Assembly (NCBI GenBank): GCA_020226215.1
Contig: CM035235.1
Coordinates: 68,101,283-68,165,282, forward strand
Source: Sindora glabra
Lineage: Eukaryota; Streptophyta; Magnoliopsida; Fabales; Fabaceae
DNA: 64,000 bases
Reading direction: 5' to 3'
The notes under the pieces were generated by a model. That model was not told where the DNA came from, searched no databases, and saw nothing but the letters and a program-made list of their open reading frames with translations. The position numbers and the translations under genes were made by a program. Below are positions 1 through 12,400 of this stretch, piece after piece; the stretch's first letter is position 1, and each line of letters starts with the position of its first letter.

Positions 1-420
1 AAATAATGAATGGGAATAATTATTTTGATATGATTTTAAAGTAGTTTTGATATTTTTATGCATACTCATTGAGACAGTTATTTGAAAATTTTGAGTTCTT
101 TAATTTTTTTTTAAATTAGTTGATCAAAGACTAATAAATTAATTAAACATCGAAAAGTAGATTATCAAACATCTAAAAATCAATTAGATAAAATTTAATA
201 AAAAAATTATTTACCCAACACATTTATACTCTCACTTTTATTGAAAAAAAAATTTTCAACTCTAATTAATAAAATAATATTTAAAATTATAGTAATATAG
301 AGAAATAATTTTTCTTCAAAAATAAAAAATTTATCTTTAACCAAAATTTTCATATTTAACATTAAATATATAAAATATGTTTTATCACTTTAATATTTTT
401 AATATTTTATAATTATATTC

Positions 421-423
<3 letters not shown>

Positions 424-470
<47 letters not shown>
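424..470. repeat. (TA)n microsatellite
   Basis: Nearly pure TA dinucleotide tract upstream of the CC-like gene. The equivalent site in unit B (about 19175-19190) is a short TA/TG tract, so the locus is length-variable between the copies. Confidence 0.95.
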
Positions 471-477
<7 letters not shown>

Positions 478-1306
478 TTGCCAAAACAAATGGAAAATTA
501 CATCGATAATGATACTCCTCCCAATCCCTTATTTTTATTATGAAAAATTGTCAGCAACATTCTAGTATTACCTCATACTATTTAAAATAATTTTTTAAAT
601 ATTAAATAAATTACTCTTGCATTATGAGCAAATAACATTTTAAAATTTAGTTGATTTATTAATATAAAGTTAAATAATTAATGGTTTGAGGTAATACATA
701 AAATGTAGAATTTCTCTCCACTCACATCCTTCAATAGGAAAAATTGGATACAAATCCCTTACATGAGAATTTTGTGAGTGGAAAAAACTCGCATTTAATT
801 TAAACGTGAATTTTAACTTTACATCATATAAAATAAAATAAAATAAATATATATATACAAATGGAACTAGCTGCCGACACTTATTCCCGAACCTATATTG
901 TCTCTGTTATTCTCAAGGTTCGGTCTTTGGCTCCGCTTCCGTGGCTGTCACATTGTTATTATCCGTTATATTTTCTTTTCTCCTGAGCATGATTTGGCTG
1001 GGCTGGCTGCCTTCTCCATTGGCCCTTGAGAAATAAAAAAGCCACTTTCATTGCTGCTTCTTCCTCCTTCCATGCACACAAACTCACACACACACAGAGT
1101 GATAGTGTGCAGAAACACCCGGAAGTTAAATTGAGCTGTGGCTATTTTACATCAAAATCTCTAAAACCATCTTCTCTCGTTGGCTTTTTTTGACTTCTCT
1201 GAGTACTTCTTGAATGCTATTTAATTTACTGATAACACATTCCGCTCTGCTTTCCTGGGGGTCAAGTTCTTAACTTTTCCCAAATCCTCAGGAAGTCAGG
1301 AGAAAA

Positions 1307-1617
1307 AGTTCTCAAAATTTTCTTCTAGCGCAAATATCATTACCCTCTGTATCGAAGTTTTTCTGCGTATCAGTCAATTCTCTCTGAATTTTGCTCCTTT
1401 TGTACCGTTCAACCATATAAAGTGAGGTTTTATGCTAAATTTCCCCCATTTCCTAGTGAATATAGGGATAAGAGTTCTTAAAATTCTCTTCTAATACACA
1501 TGTTATTCTTCTCTGTATCAAAGCTTTTAAGGGTATCATTCAATTTTCTCTAAAGTTTGCTCCTTTTTCTATATACTCTTGAATTATATGAACTGAGATT
1601 TTTTCTGGCTGAATTAC
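1307..1617 (+). repeat. Tandem duplication in the CC-like 5' leader, copy A
   Basis: A segment beginning 'agttctcaaaatt' at 1307 recurs diverged as 'agttcttaaaatt' at 1473, a period of 166 bp. Shared blocks are 'ctctgtatc(g/a)aag', 'tatca(g/t)tcaatt', 'tctctgaa/tctctaaa' and 'tttgctcctttt'. The second unit runs into the start codon. The same duplication with the same period is in copy B (20012 and 20178), so it predates the segmental duplication. Confidence 0.8.
1432..1494 (+). other. Candidate upstream ORF (20 codons), copy A only
   Basis: If the leader is transcribed from the TATA-like region, an ATG at 1432 opens a 20-codon frame ending in TAA at 1492-1494, before the main start at 1619. 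In copy B the same place reads 'ttttgagctaaa', so that ATG is missing. Whether it is in the mature mRNA is unknown. Confidence 0.35.
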
Positions 1618-1618
1618 T

Positions 1619-4615
1619 ATGCATTCAGCAAAATCTGAATCTGATATCACTAGTTTAGCTCCATCTTCACCTTCAAGGTCTCCAAAGCGGCCTCTGTACT
1701 ATGTACAGAGCCCTTCAAGAGACTCTCATGATGGGGACAAGTCCTCATCCCTGCATGCCACTCCCATATCTAACAGCCCAATGGAATCCCCTTCACACCC
1801 TTCTTTCGGCCGCCACTCGAGGAACTCGTCGGCCAGCCGGTTTTCGGGAATTTTCCGGTCGTCTTCCGGGAGGAAAGGCAGCCGGAAAAGGACGAATGAC
1901 AAGGGTTGGCCCGAGTGTAATGTGATTTTGGAAGAAGGTTCTTATGATGAATTTGGGGACAAAGCCTTTACAAGGCGTTTTCAAGCTTTGATTGCTGTGT
2001 TTACCTTTGTGGTTTTGTTTACTGTGTTTTGCTTGATCATATGGGGTGCTAGCAGGCCTTACAAGGCTGAAGTTACTGTCCGGGTGAGCAAGTTAATTTA
2101 CTTATTTTCTTTTTTGGGTGCCATTTTTGAAAGGATTATATTTATATCTCTGTTTACTCCTATAGCAATTAATTTATGATACTTGAGGATTAAGCAAGAG
2201 AAAGTCATGGAATGGCAGTTATGGTAAATGACTAAATGGGTTACTTCTATGTAAAGTTTATTAATTAATGATATGCACGATGCTTGGTTTTCCTCTTTGA
2301 ACCAGTCATTGGGTTTCTATACTATTCTAAAAAGTTCTATTTTCTGTAAGATTCTGTCTGAGCCATATGTTATTACATATTATGATTATCATCAACAATA
2401 CCAGTAAACTTGGTAAGCATCGAATTCTATGCATTTGCTGATGTATAACTTGCACTCAATATTCAACAATGATGAGGGATACTTCATTTCTCAGCGTAAG
2501 CATAGTTACTGAAAAATTTGTTTTGCCCAGATTACTATGTTTGCATGATCATATTATTATTTGACAAAAATATTTTTAGAAAAATATTACGCAAAAATAG
2601 TGTCATGATCCTACAATTACCATATTTCTTGTGAGCATGACTAATATTAGAAGTTACAGAAGCATGTCTGTAGGAGTAAAGGACATGAATGCTTAACTTG
2701 TACATGGCCTCACATTATTTTCTACTTGTGGAGTTCATTTCACATCCAAATTTTTCATTTCATTTTAATAGAAATGATTTCAATCCATTTACTAGTAAAT
2801 TTTATTATTTGATAACTATATCAAAAATAATGATTTCAATTTATTTGTAAATAAATTCTAATTGAAAAATTCATGTAATTCTATTAAAAAGTAAATTAGG
2901 ATGGTATCATTATAAATACAAAGTTTAGGAAGAGGGTTAAAACCACAATTGTAAATAAAATAAAATCTCTTTTTACTTAACATTAAACACTATGGTAGTA
3001 TATATACTGAAATCAAATTGTCTATGTTCATATTTTGATTGTTGCAGAGCTTAACAATACATAATCTCTATGTTGGGGAGGGCTCAGACTTCACTGGGGT
3101 TCCAACAAAAATGCTGACAGTAAATGGGTCATTAAGAATGAACATCTATAATCCTGCTACATTCTTTGGCATCCATGTCCACTCCACACCCATCAATCTT
3201 GTCTTCTCAGATATCACTGTTGCAACTGGTCATGTAAGTATTCATCAATGATTAACTTTTCTCTTACACAACAATCAATTCAATTTCTCCCAAATTAATC
3301 ACTTTTTAAATGTAGAAATTTTACTTGAAAGAGTCGAAGTGTCAAAAACCTAAGTGACATATATAATTTTTGAATTTTTGAGGGTCTTTGCAAATATTTC
3401 CTTGAGCTGTAATAAAATTACATAGAGATTCTTGCATTATGAGCTGCATATTCCTTCGATTCTATAAATTGCAACGTTAGAGATATTCGCCACCTCTTCT
3501 AACTTACGCATATGTCCTTTTATTTAATTGAAACATATCATAAATCTCCTACTATCTTATAGTTGAAGAGGACAACATATTCTAAAAAGGAACACGATGA
3601 AGTAACTTTCCAAGAAATACTCTAAAATTTTATTTATTTTATCAAAAAGTATTTTTTGTAAAAAAAAAGATCATTTGTATGTATATCAATGAAAGTAACA
3701 CATCTCTTGTATTTGCATTTATGGTTAAAAAAATTATACTTAGAATTATAATAATAAAGAAAAACAAATAAAAGAGGAATCTTTCCTCAAAATTATTCAT
3801 ATTTAATATCAAAAAAATAAAATATTTTTTATTTTAATATTTTATAATTATATTTATAGAAAATATTTTTCACAAAAATAAATGAAACCTTAAAAATGCT
3901 TCCTCTTTCATGGAGTGGGTCTCAACAAATGCAAAACTCATTTTATGTGAAAAAGAATATCCCAAAAGTATCTTATAAAAAGTGTCTCTAGCACCACTAT
4001 TTTAAAAATTGAGAGGATTTTTTATAATTTCATCATATATTAAGAATAGTCAATATAATTTTATTATAGGCAGAAATCTCAATCTAATTTATTTATAAAA
4101 ATAGTGATGACATCAAAATTGTTTAGGGCCTTCTCCTGCCGACACCCTTCCTTCAGCCGCTGCCTATCACCATTATTTTCTTTATAAATATGTCACTTCT
4201 ATTAAGAATTTGGTAGACTACTTGTTCTTCCAAATGTGACTTCCGTTGACATGAGGATTGTGGACATTGATAACATATCAAATAGCTTTAGTTTCTCAAG
4301 TTAATGGGCATCTCTCTTTAATGTCATTTGATGCAGCTGAAGAAATACTATCAGCCAAGGGAGAGCCACCGGCTTGTATCAGTGAATGTGGAAGGCAACA
4401 AAGTTCCTCTGTATGGAGCTGGATCAACCATAACTGTATCCCAAACTGGAGTCCAGGTTCCCCTGACATTGAAGTTCGAAATCCGGTCACGGGGAAACGT
4501 GGTGGGGAAGCTGGTGAAGACAACGCACCATAAGGAAATCACCTGCCCTTTGGTCCTCAACTCTTTGACATCAAAACTCATCAAGTTCAGAAAGAACTCG
4601 TGCACATATGATTGA
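1619..4615 (+). CDS. Companion-of-cellulose-synthase-like LEA_2 membrane protein, copy A
   Basis: Three exons: 1619-2083, 3048-3233 and 4337-4615, all joined at phase 0, with introns GTGAGC...TTGCAG and GTAAGT...ATGCAG. The product is 309 residues. Residues 1-120 are Ser/Pro/Arg-rich, hydrophilic and cytosolic by inference, with YYVQSPSRDSHDGDK at 27-41 and an SRFSG motif at 73-77. A single hydrophobic segment (about 122-143) is followed by an LEA_2-type domain with GEGSDFTGVPTK, NPATFFGIHV, LKKYYQPR (218-225), PLYGAG and a C-terminal Cys. This layout matches Arabidopsis CC1/CC2 (At1g45688, At5g42860), which sit in the cellulose synthase complex and bind microtubules through the N-terminal region. 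It lacks the proline-rich insert I recall in CC1, so it is closer to the shorter relatives. The start is supported by the conserved MH(S)AK-SE-(D/V)TSL opening. The call is strong on family; the role in cellulose synthesis is inferred. Copy A has H217 and E226 where B has Q and K. Confidence 0.9.
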
Positions 4616-4797
4616 AGATCTCAACCTTATGAGCTCACTATGTAAGCTTTGTTACTTTAGATTGTGTAATTTGCAGTTTGTCTGCGTTTTGGAGCTTCAA
4701 GAAGTTGCATCTGCACCTGCAGCAAGATGTGCATCTGGAAAAACACTTCTGCTGTTTGGTTTGTGTAGTTATTTTCCTCTTGCGAGCTCTTTTTCCT

Positions 4798-4843
4798 AAT
4801 AAAGGTGTGTAAATGATGTGAATGTGCACATGCACATAATAAA
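4798..4843 (+). terminator. Poly(A) signals of CC-like gene, copy A
   Basis: Two AATAAA hexamers lie at 4798-4803 and 4838-4843, about 180-230 bases after the stop codon, in a T-rich 3' region. Copy B reads 'aacaaa' and 'aataat' at these positions. Confidence 0.6.
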
Positions 4844-4899
4844 GCTGAGTACAGTTTGAGGTGATTTCACAGCAGCATTGGTTGATCACTTTCATGAGG

Positions 4900-5154
4900 A
4901 CTCCATCTCAGAATCAAGGCATAATTAGTGTGGAAAAGATCTGATATACTTTTGTAACAAGGTACTATGCATTGTATTAAAATTCGGTTGGACCATTTAT
5001 CTCAAAAAAGAAAAAGAAAAAAAAGATTGGTCATTGAAACAAAAATGAGAGTAATTTAACGTATAACAATTTGCTCAAAATTGAACCGACATTATAATAT
5101 TGATTGAAAATTGTAATATATAACTATTAATAATTAAAGGTTATCAAAGTTAAA

Positions 5155-5215
<61 letters not shown>

Positions 5216-6049
5216 ATATTTCAAATATTATCCAATAATTTTATAAATTCATAATTCAAATTATCATAAAAAATTAATATTAAATAATTTTTTTTAGTTT
5301 TGTAACTTTCATTCATAAAAATAAGATAATTTTTTACAACTTAGGACATTAAACTTGAAATATGTATATAGTATCAAGTAATAATAATTTTATTTTTGTA
5401 AATAGTAGCAATTTAAAAAAATTCAACCGACGAACTTGATTTGATCATTTTATTATTAATTTATTAATTTTCTAATCAAGTTTTTGAAGATGATATAAAT
5501 TGGTTTTATCTTATCCTTTTTAAAACATTGATAAGATGTTTATTTGAAAAGGAGAGACAAAGAGATAGAAGGGCAGAAAATTATATAAAATTTTTAATCA
5601 GTATCAGTTGATAAAAAGGGCTTAAATTTATAATTTTAGAAAAGCTCATATGCTGAAGGATGAAAAATATGGGGTTAATTTCGAAACACCGAATAACCCG
5701 ACAATTGGGTATCGCACATAGGTGCCGAATTGTATATTCATGTAATAACTTTTGATTTGATAAAATTAAATTCCATTGTTTTTATGTCCAATGGCTACGG
5801 GACAAATAGCAAAGTTCATCAATTTAATATTCAAAATTCACTATTCATTTCCGGTCCTAAATGTTTCACTATCATCAAATATGAAAAAAAAAACTAAAAT
5901 TTTAATATTATTTTCACTCATATTTTAATAAATAAATCATTTTAATATTATAATTAAATAATTTCTAAATTTTAGAAAATGAATCACTTAATCGACTAAA
6001 ATGTGAGTGAAAATAATACTATATTTCCTTCCCATCCTAACCCAGACTT
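4900..6049. other. Convergent intergenic region, unit A
   Basis: AT-rich spacer between the 3' ends of the CC-like gene (+) and the TauE/SafE gene (-). It holds a long (TA)n tract and no open frame of interest. The segment 5630-6000 is well conserved with 24500-24840 of unit B, but I see no coding potential in it. Confidence 0.7.
5157..5211. repeat. (TA)n microsatellite
   Basis: Uninterrupted TA tract of about 27 dinucleotides in the convergent spacer. Unit B has only a few TA repeats at the same place (about 23875-23882). Confidence 0.95.
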
Positions 6050-6363
6050 CTACGAGTCCGTGTAAGTACAGAGGTTTTCGAATCCCATGTACTCATGCTC
6101 CTCGATGTCCTCGATCACGTCTGCAATGCCCACGCCACCTGTAATGATAAAAAAAACAAGTATGTCATTTCAACCCTATTATTAAGATTTGAATCTCCCC
6201 TTTTCCATTTATTTTATTAAAATTTTATAGTGTAACAATAAAATATTAAATGTAGTTGTTAATGTGATAATATGATGTATCTTAAAAAATTGTTAATTTA
6301 ATAAACAATAAAATCTTATAATATATATCTGTACATCATTATATAAATTATACATCATGGACT

Positions 6364-6436
<73 letters not shown>

Positions 6437-9400
6437 CCACTACATATAAAAGAGTGTTCAAAGTCTCACTGAACATTAAATTAAAATTACAATAAATTAT
6501 AAGTCCCTTCGATGCATGAGTTATATATTTATTTATATAAATAAATTTTAAATTAAAAAATATTACAAAAACATTAAAATTTAACTTGCCTTGTTAATGA
6601 AAAGTGATGATGATTTTAAAGCATTTAACACACATTTGATGAAAGAAACACTTGTTATCATTAAAAGAAAATTTGTTCTTATCAAGATCTGGTTTAAAAA
6701 TCAATTTTTTTATTAAAAAAAATTTAAGGATAGATGAGGTTGTTTCGCCTCAAGAGCGAAGCAATATCAGTGACCTCTCTGAGACCATCCAGATCGTTTG
6801 GGATATTAGGGTGACCCACAGTTACGGGTAAGGTCGATTACCTCTTAAAGTAAAACGCATGCAAATGTTTATAAGCTCTGTACACGAGTTTAAATAAAGA
6901 TGTGGGTAAAACCTGCAGGACCCACATGTCTATGCTATGTGATTCCAACGTATAGATTAGAAATATGTAAATTACATGAGTTCGACTGAGCTTAACGGGT
7001 CAAATTGCATAACATTTAAAGTTTGAACTCGACTTGGCCTGTTTAATTTTCAAAAAAATGTGATCCGATCCAAATATTTAATTGCATGGCCAAAAGCCTA
7101 ATCCGATAATTCGAATGAAATAATTTTATTTTTCTAAGTAAAATAAATTTTAAAATAGAAAATATACATTTAAAAAGATAATATAATATTTAATTATATA
7201 AAATTAATTTTTAAAATATATAATTATATTATTAAAAATAAATTAATATAATTAGAACTAGGGTTAGTCATCTCTTTTTATCCCAATTCAAACTTCGGCT
7301 CAATTAATAATCGGATTATTAAAAAAAGTTCCAGTAAACTTATCAAGCAAAAAAAAATAAATTCAGATCTCATATTTTTTTGAATCCATCCAAGCAGATC
7401 ATCTAGTCCATGTATACCTTTAATCTAAAGTTTCAATTTTGTAAATAGAGAAATTATTTGAAGACTTTGCTCCATGTTGAGTCCACCCAGCCGAAATTCA
7501 AATTAATTGGAGGTTTAATATGGCTTACCAGATAACGGACGGTTAATATAAAAAAAAAGGAAAAAAAAAATTTCCGATGGATATATAAATCACAAATCAG
7601 TACTCCAGTCAGTGATACTTGCCTAGTGCCATGGCACTCACAACTACCGTGGAGGCCAGGATGAAGATGATCAAAGATGCCCTCCCTAATATGGCAATCA
7701 GCTTTCCCACCAAATATTGCCCAGTAAGGGCAGCTACTGTGGCTATAGCTACAAAGTAAAGAGCTGCAGGGCAATCAGTAAAACATTTGAATGGATTACC
7801 CCAAAAAAAAAGACTCAATTTATTTATAGAAAAATATCTCAGTAATATATTATTAAAATATTTGTTGAAAAATAACTTCTTTTGCAAGAAAGAAGTTATT
7901 TTCTTCCCATTATCATGATTTGAAAAATCATTTTTTTTAATAATAATGTATAGAAATATATAATACTCCTTCATTTATATATGAAAAAATAAATTTTCTT
8001 ATAGAAATTATCTTCTGAAAAGCAAATGGAATCCCAAATTCTCACCAATTTATACTTACTATAAGGAACAGGAAAACGTTTTAGAAGGTAATATTCCACA
8101 ACTGACATTGATGCTGAAAATGCCATGGCTAAAGTTGCTGTAGCACTTGATACCTGAATGTAAAAAATGAGCCAATTAGCCAAAATTCAAGAGACAATAA
8201 CAGTAAAGGAGACAATTCCAACTTCTATCTAGTATGAAAATTTCTTTACTTGATCAGAGAGAGATAGACATATGCAGTGAAATTCATAATATGTAAGCCC
8301 TCTGCCGTGCGATTCAAAATCTCTTATTTTTTTTCCCTACATTTTTGTACATTTTCGAAGAAATGCACCGGATCCATTTCCTATACCATGAGATCTAATC
8401 ACGTGCTCGTATCTATCTCATAATTACAACAAATGTGATACATATAGGATCATGATTCAAGTATGGATACGGAGACATAATGTGCTATGTTTTGTACACA
8501 ATTTCTTTAGAACTGAATGTTTTAGGTGGTAGTACGAGTACGGAAAACATTGGTACCAAAATGTAATACGATGATCAAAACAAAATTTCTGATAACTGCA
8601 ATCTATTTTTCTTATCTCTGGGTATGAAAATACTCTCGGAATGTCTCCTACCAATGACACCCAAAGGAAGCATGAAGAGCACCTGAGGAGGGATCCCTAG
8701 CTCCAGAAAAAGGGGTCCTAAAATGAATCCTCCACCAAGACCAAGCAACCCACCAACTATGCCAGCTACAATAGCACAGGCACAATATAGAACTAGCTGG
8801 TGCACTCGCCAAATTGTTCGTTGCTCCCCCCTGGATGTTATCACTCTCTTCCCTTGGTACAGAAGCACAGCCTCATATGAAGTCACTCCTACTGCCACAG
8901 GAACCTGAATAACAAGTGCCAAAAGAAAAACAAGATGGCTTTAGAGTGCAGAGCTAGATTTTAGGTTCTCAAGTCTCACATGTATGGCCATGTTTTTCAT
9001 GGGTGCAAGTTGAAGAAATCTGGTGACGAATTTTGTATCTGTTCATAAGGAATGGAATTTGTCCATTTTTCAAGATCTTGAAAAGATGTGGAAACATAAG
9101 GACTCCTGAATTGAAATGAAAAAAATAGATGTAACTCTATTACTTTAGAAATGGGAAGATCTTTGGCTTAGGAAGAGGGATTGATCCATATTATCTGGAT
9201 TTAGTTCTGAACTTCTGATTTCTCTATTTTTTCTTTTTAAAGAATACTGAGTCAGGTTCTTCTCCTATCTGTATCAAACAGAACATGTTAAGCCAAATCT
9301 TGAAAATTCAATTCGCTAATTATAGTACCTGTAATAGGCTCAAAACCCAATATGCAGCTGAACAAGTGGTTGTGTAATTCTGTTTCAAAACAGAAGGTAT

Positions 9401-12400
9401 AGTATCACTATTCTATGTTACACACCAATGGATACATGAAAATGGAAAGTGAGAATCCTGAATTGAAATTTGAAATATAGCATATAGGATACCAACATCC
9501 CCAATCTCCAGTCCAAGAATAATGATCCAAACAGCGAAAAGAATCCCAAGTTCCTTCCAATGGATACATTCGTGAAAAGAAGCCTGCATTGCAGTTGCAG
9601 AAGTCATTTGCAGAAAAGAATTAGATCATGAATTTAGAAGTTGTCTCACATCCTTTTTCACAGGTTCGTTGTTGCCACCACTTGGGCCATGTGGTAAAGG
9701 CTTATATTCAGCCGCTTCAGCTCTTTCAGAATCTGTTTAGGGCTATTGAAAATCAGAATTGAAATTCTGGTAGCCACTACCTAGATCAAACTAGTGATTG
9801 ACAGAAATCCATAAAAGCAGAGTAGAATTATTTTCAGACCTACTTACCAGCTAACTGTGACAGTCTAGCAGATTCCTGAAATCATAACAGGAGTTTTATA
9901 TAATTGAGGCAAGAATAAGTAACTCAGTATAGAAGATGTGCAAAGACTAAGCTAACCTTCATAATGGTTTCCTTTTTCCATGTCTCAACCCCCCTATGGA
10001 ATGCCTTGGTAGAAATAACTGCCAGACACTCCAAAAATGTCAAGGAAGAGAAGTGCCTCTTCCAAACACTATCTCTCACACAATCCTCGCACTTACGCAT
10101 GGTACAGTCTCATCCAATCTGGCCCGATGTGAGGCCAAATTAACTCGAACTGTGCCATGTAAGTGAGGGTGTTGTAAAGCCCCACAACCGTTTAAATTGA
10201 GACATATGCAAAGCCCTAAATTTGACTATTTAGACAATTCTAATTAATCTTTTAGGCTACGTGGTTCAGGCTTTGCAATTGTCCTGGTTCATTTAGATTT
10301 GGAGTATGATAAGAGTTATGTGTGGAAATAGCATTCTACCGCAAAGAAAGGCAAACAACAGAACGTGAAAGAATATCTGAGGATTTGAGTGGTTGTTCTT
10401 ACCGATGAAAACTATTATTAACAAGACTGTAATCATCCAATCAGCAAAAATCACATTGCAAATAACTCCAATGCTGATTCCAAGCAGCAGCACAGGTTGG
10501 AAGAGAAGAGCAAGATCATAGTCGATCACAGGCAAGTCAAGTGTTGGGTGTCTTTGCTTTAGATTGTAGAAAACAGTTGCACCTGCTCCACCAGTAATCA
10601 TGCCTTTGCCAAGCAAACACAAGCAGAAATAGAAAAAAAGCTTCAAAACTTGCCATTCATGGCAACTTCTAGAACATTAATTATGATAGAATTCATCATC
10701 CTTCTACTCAAGGCTTTTAACATGTTATGTTGAGAAATTTTTATGCGCATGTCATTATATTACACTAACCATTCAAAATAAGAGAAATATTTAGCATTGA
10801 GAATTTCAGTATTACAAGTGGAAGTGCCCACTCGAACAAATAAGAGCATAATAATTTGTTTGGAAGCTAAGGAAATGAAGGTGAAGGAAAAAAAAAACAT
10901 GATATTTGTATTTTAAGTTTATTATTAAGATTATAACCTTCAATTTCCCTACCTTACCCTTTGATTTTTTTCTCCCAAAAAAAAAAAGGAAATGATGTAT
11001 TGACAATTGACAGTGGTTTTCTCAACTCAAGTAATGAGCTTGTCATAGTATAATGGAATTCATTGGTAGTTTTGCTAATGATGATGACATTTAATTATTA
11101 ACAAGTGATAGCGTCCAAATCCTCTGTTCTGCCCCAATCTCTTTGCATTAATTTTGACACCTCATCATCACACTTTCAATCTATTTATTGTTTATTTCCT
11201 TGAAATGCAGACCAGAGTTTCATTTAGTTGTCAGAAAATATCTTCTGGTCTCATTTTGTTGTGTTTATAATTGTAAATGATTAAGATCACAAAAATGTTC
11301 TATATGCACAATCTTACATGTGAGGATTGTGGTCGAAAACAACATCCCCTATTTTATTGAAAAAATTGTTTACCTCCACTACCATAGCACCAAACATTAT
11401 TTTGTTAATCATAATGTATACAAATAGGTTGAAAGCATTTTATTCGTATATAAACAAATAAGATTTTCCTATAAAATATGTTTTCAGACAAAATAAACAA
11501 GAGTCTAACTAGAAAAACAGTCAATATCTTACATATCAAACTCAAATGTACTTACTACCAATGAAACTTTTAAAATAAAGTGAAGCAGAATTGAGAAGGG
11601 ATAAAAGATTTCAGGCCACTGAATTTTCATTTCATCTGCATGCTGGAGAACAACATCACTTCAGGACCTAAACAACTTTCTATAACATTTCTGATCCTCA
11701 TCCAGGTGCATAGAAAAAAGTGCAACGGAGATTTGTTCAAAGCTGATGTGCATAATTGCAATGAAAACTTACATTTTGAGATTGCTGTAGCTGATTTTTC
11801 GTCAAATCCAATGATCAGAGTAAGCATAGGCACAAATATGCCTCCTCCCCCGACACCACCCACAGTCCCAAATGCTGATCCTAGAAATCCAATTATGGTC
11901 CCCACTACAATTCTCCAACCAAACTCCATCTTCTGCGATTCCAGGAACCAGAATCAAAGTTAAGATCACAACAATCTTAATTAGTCCAAAAAAATCAACA
12001 TGCTGGCCAACAGCTGCGTATGATCAGCTAATAGAGCGTCTGGTCTCTTAGTTCCGGTTACTATAGTCTACTGAAAAGGAAAAAATAGAGCATTGTACTA
12101 TGGCAACCTTCATTAGACAAAAAACAATCTAACAATAACATGAGCTATTGACAGAGCATCTGATTTCTTAGCACTATTACCCAAAAAAAAAAAGGCCCAC
12201 AATGGAGCGTTGTACTATGTCAACCCTACTCAAAGCAAACTATGTGAAGACTGTAGTGTACTCACAGGCCAAGTATGTTCATCTCCCAATCCGGATGGCC
12301 GCCGCAAGAAATTCAATACTCGAACAAAATAATTAACTTCAATATCTTTTCCAGCATCAGAAGGAAGAGCTGTTTTGTGGGTCATATTTTGATGAGCAGA

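Larger units (their letters stand above)
1..1600 (+). promoter_or_regulatory. Upstream and leader region of CC-like gene, copy A
   Basis: No coding region is seen before 1619. The segment is AT-rich to about 880, then less so, as expected near a transcription start. A weak TATA-like 'aaataaaaaag' lies at 1031-1041, followed by a CA-rich stretch at 1075-1098. The leader contains a shared tandem duplication (1307 and 1473) and an upstream ATG at 1432. The corresponding region of copy B is 18781-20322. The transcription start is inferred, not shown. Confidence 0.4.

Noticed and set aside
4258..4533. Open frame of 91 codons on the + strand overlapping CC-like exon 3
   Set aside because: It is an out-of-frame shadow of exon 3, and the LEA_2 frame with a clean acceptor at 4336 explains the region.
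7609..7974. Open frame on the minus strand of 121 codons
   Set aside because: Only its C-terminal part is exon 11 of TauE/SafE copy A. The N-terminal part is intron read in the same frame.
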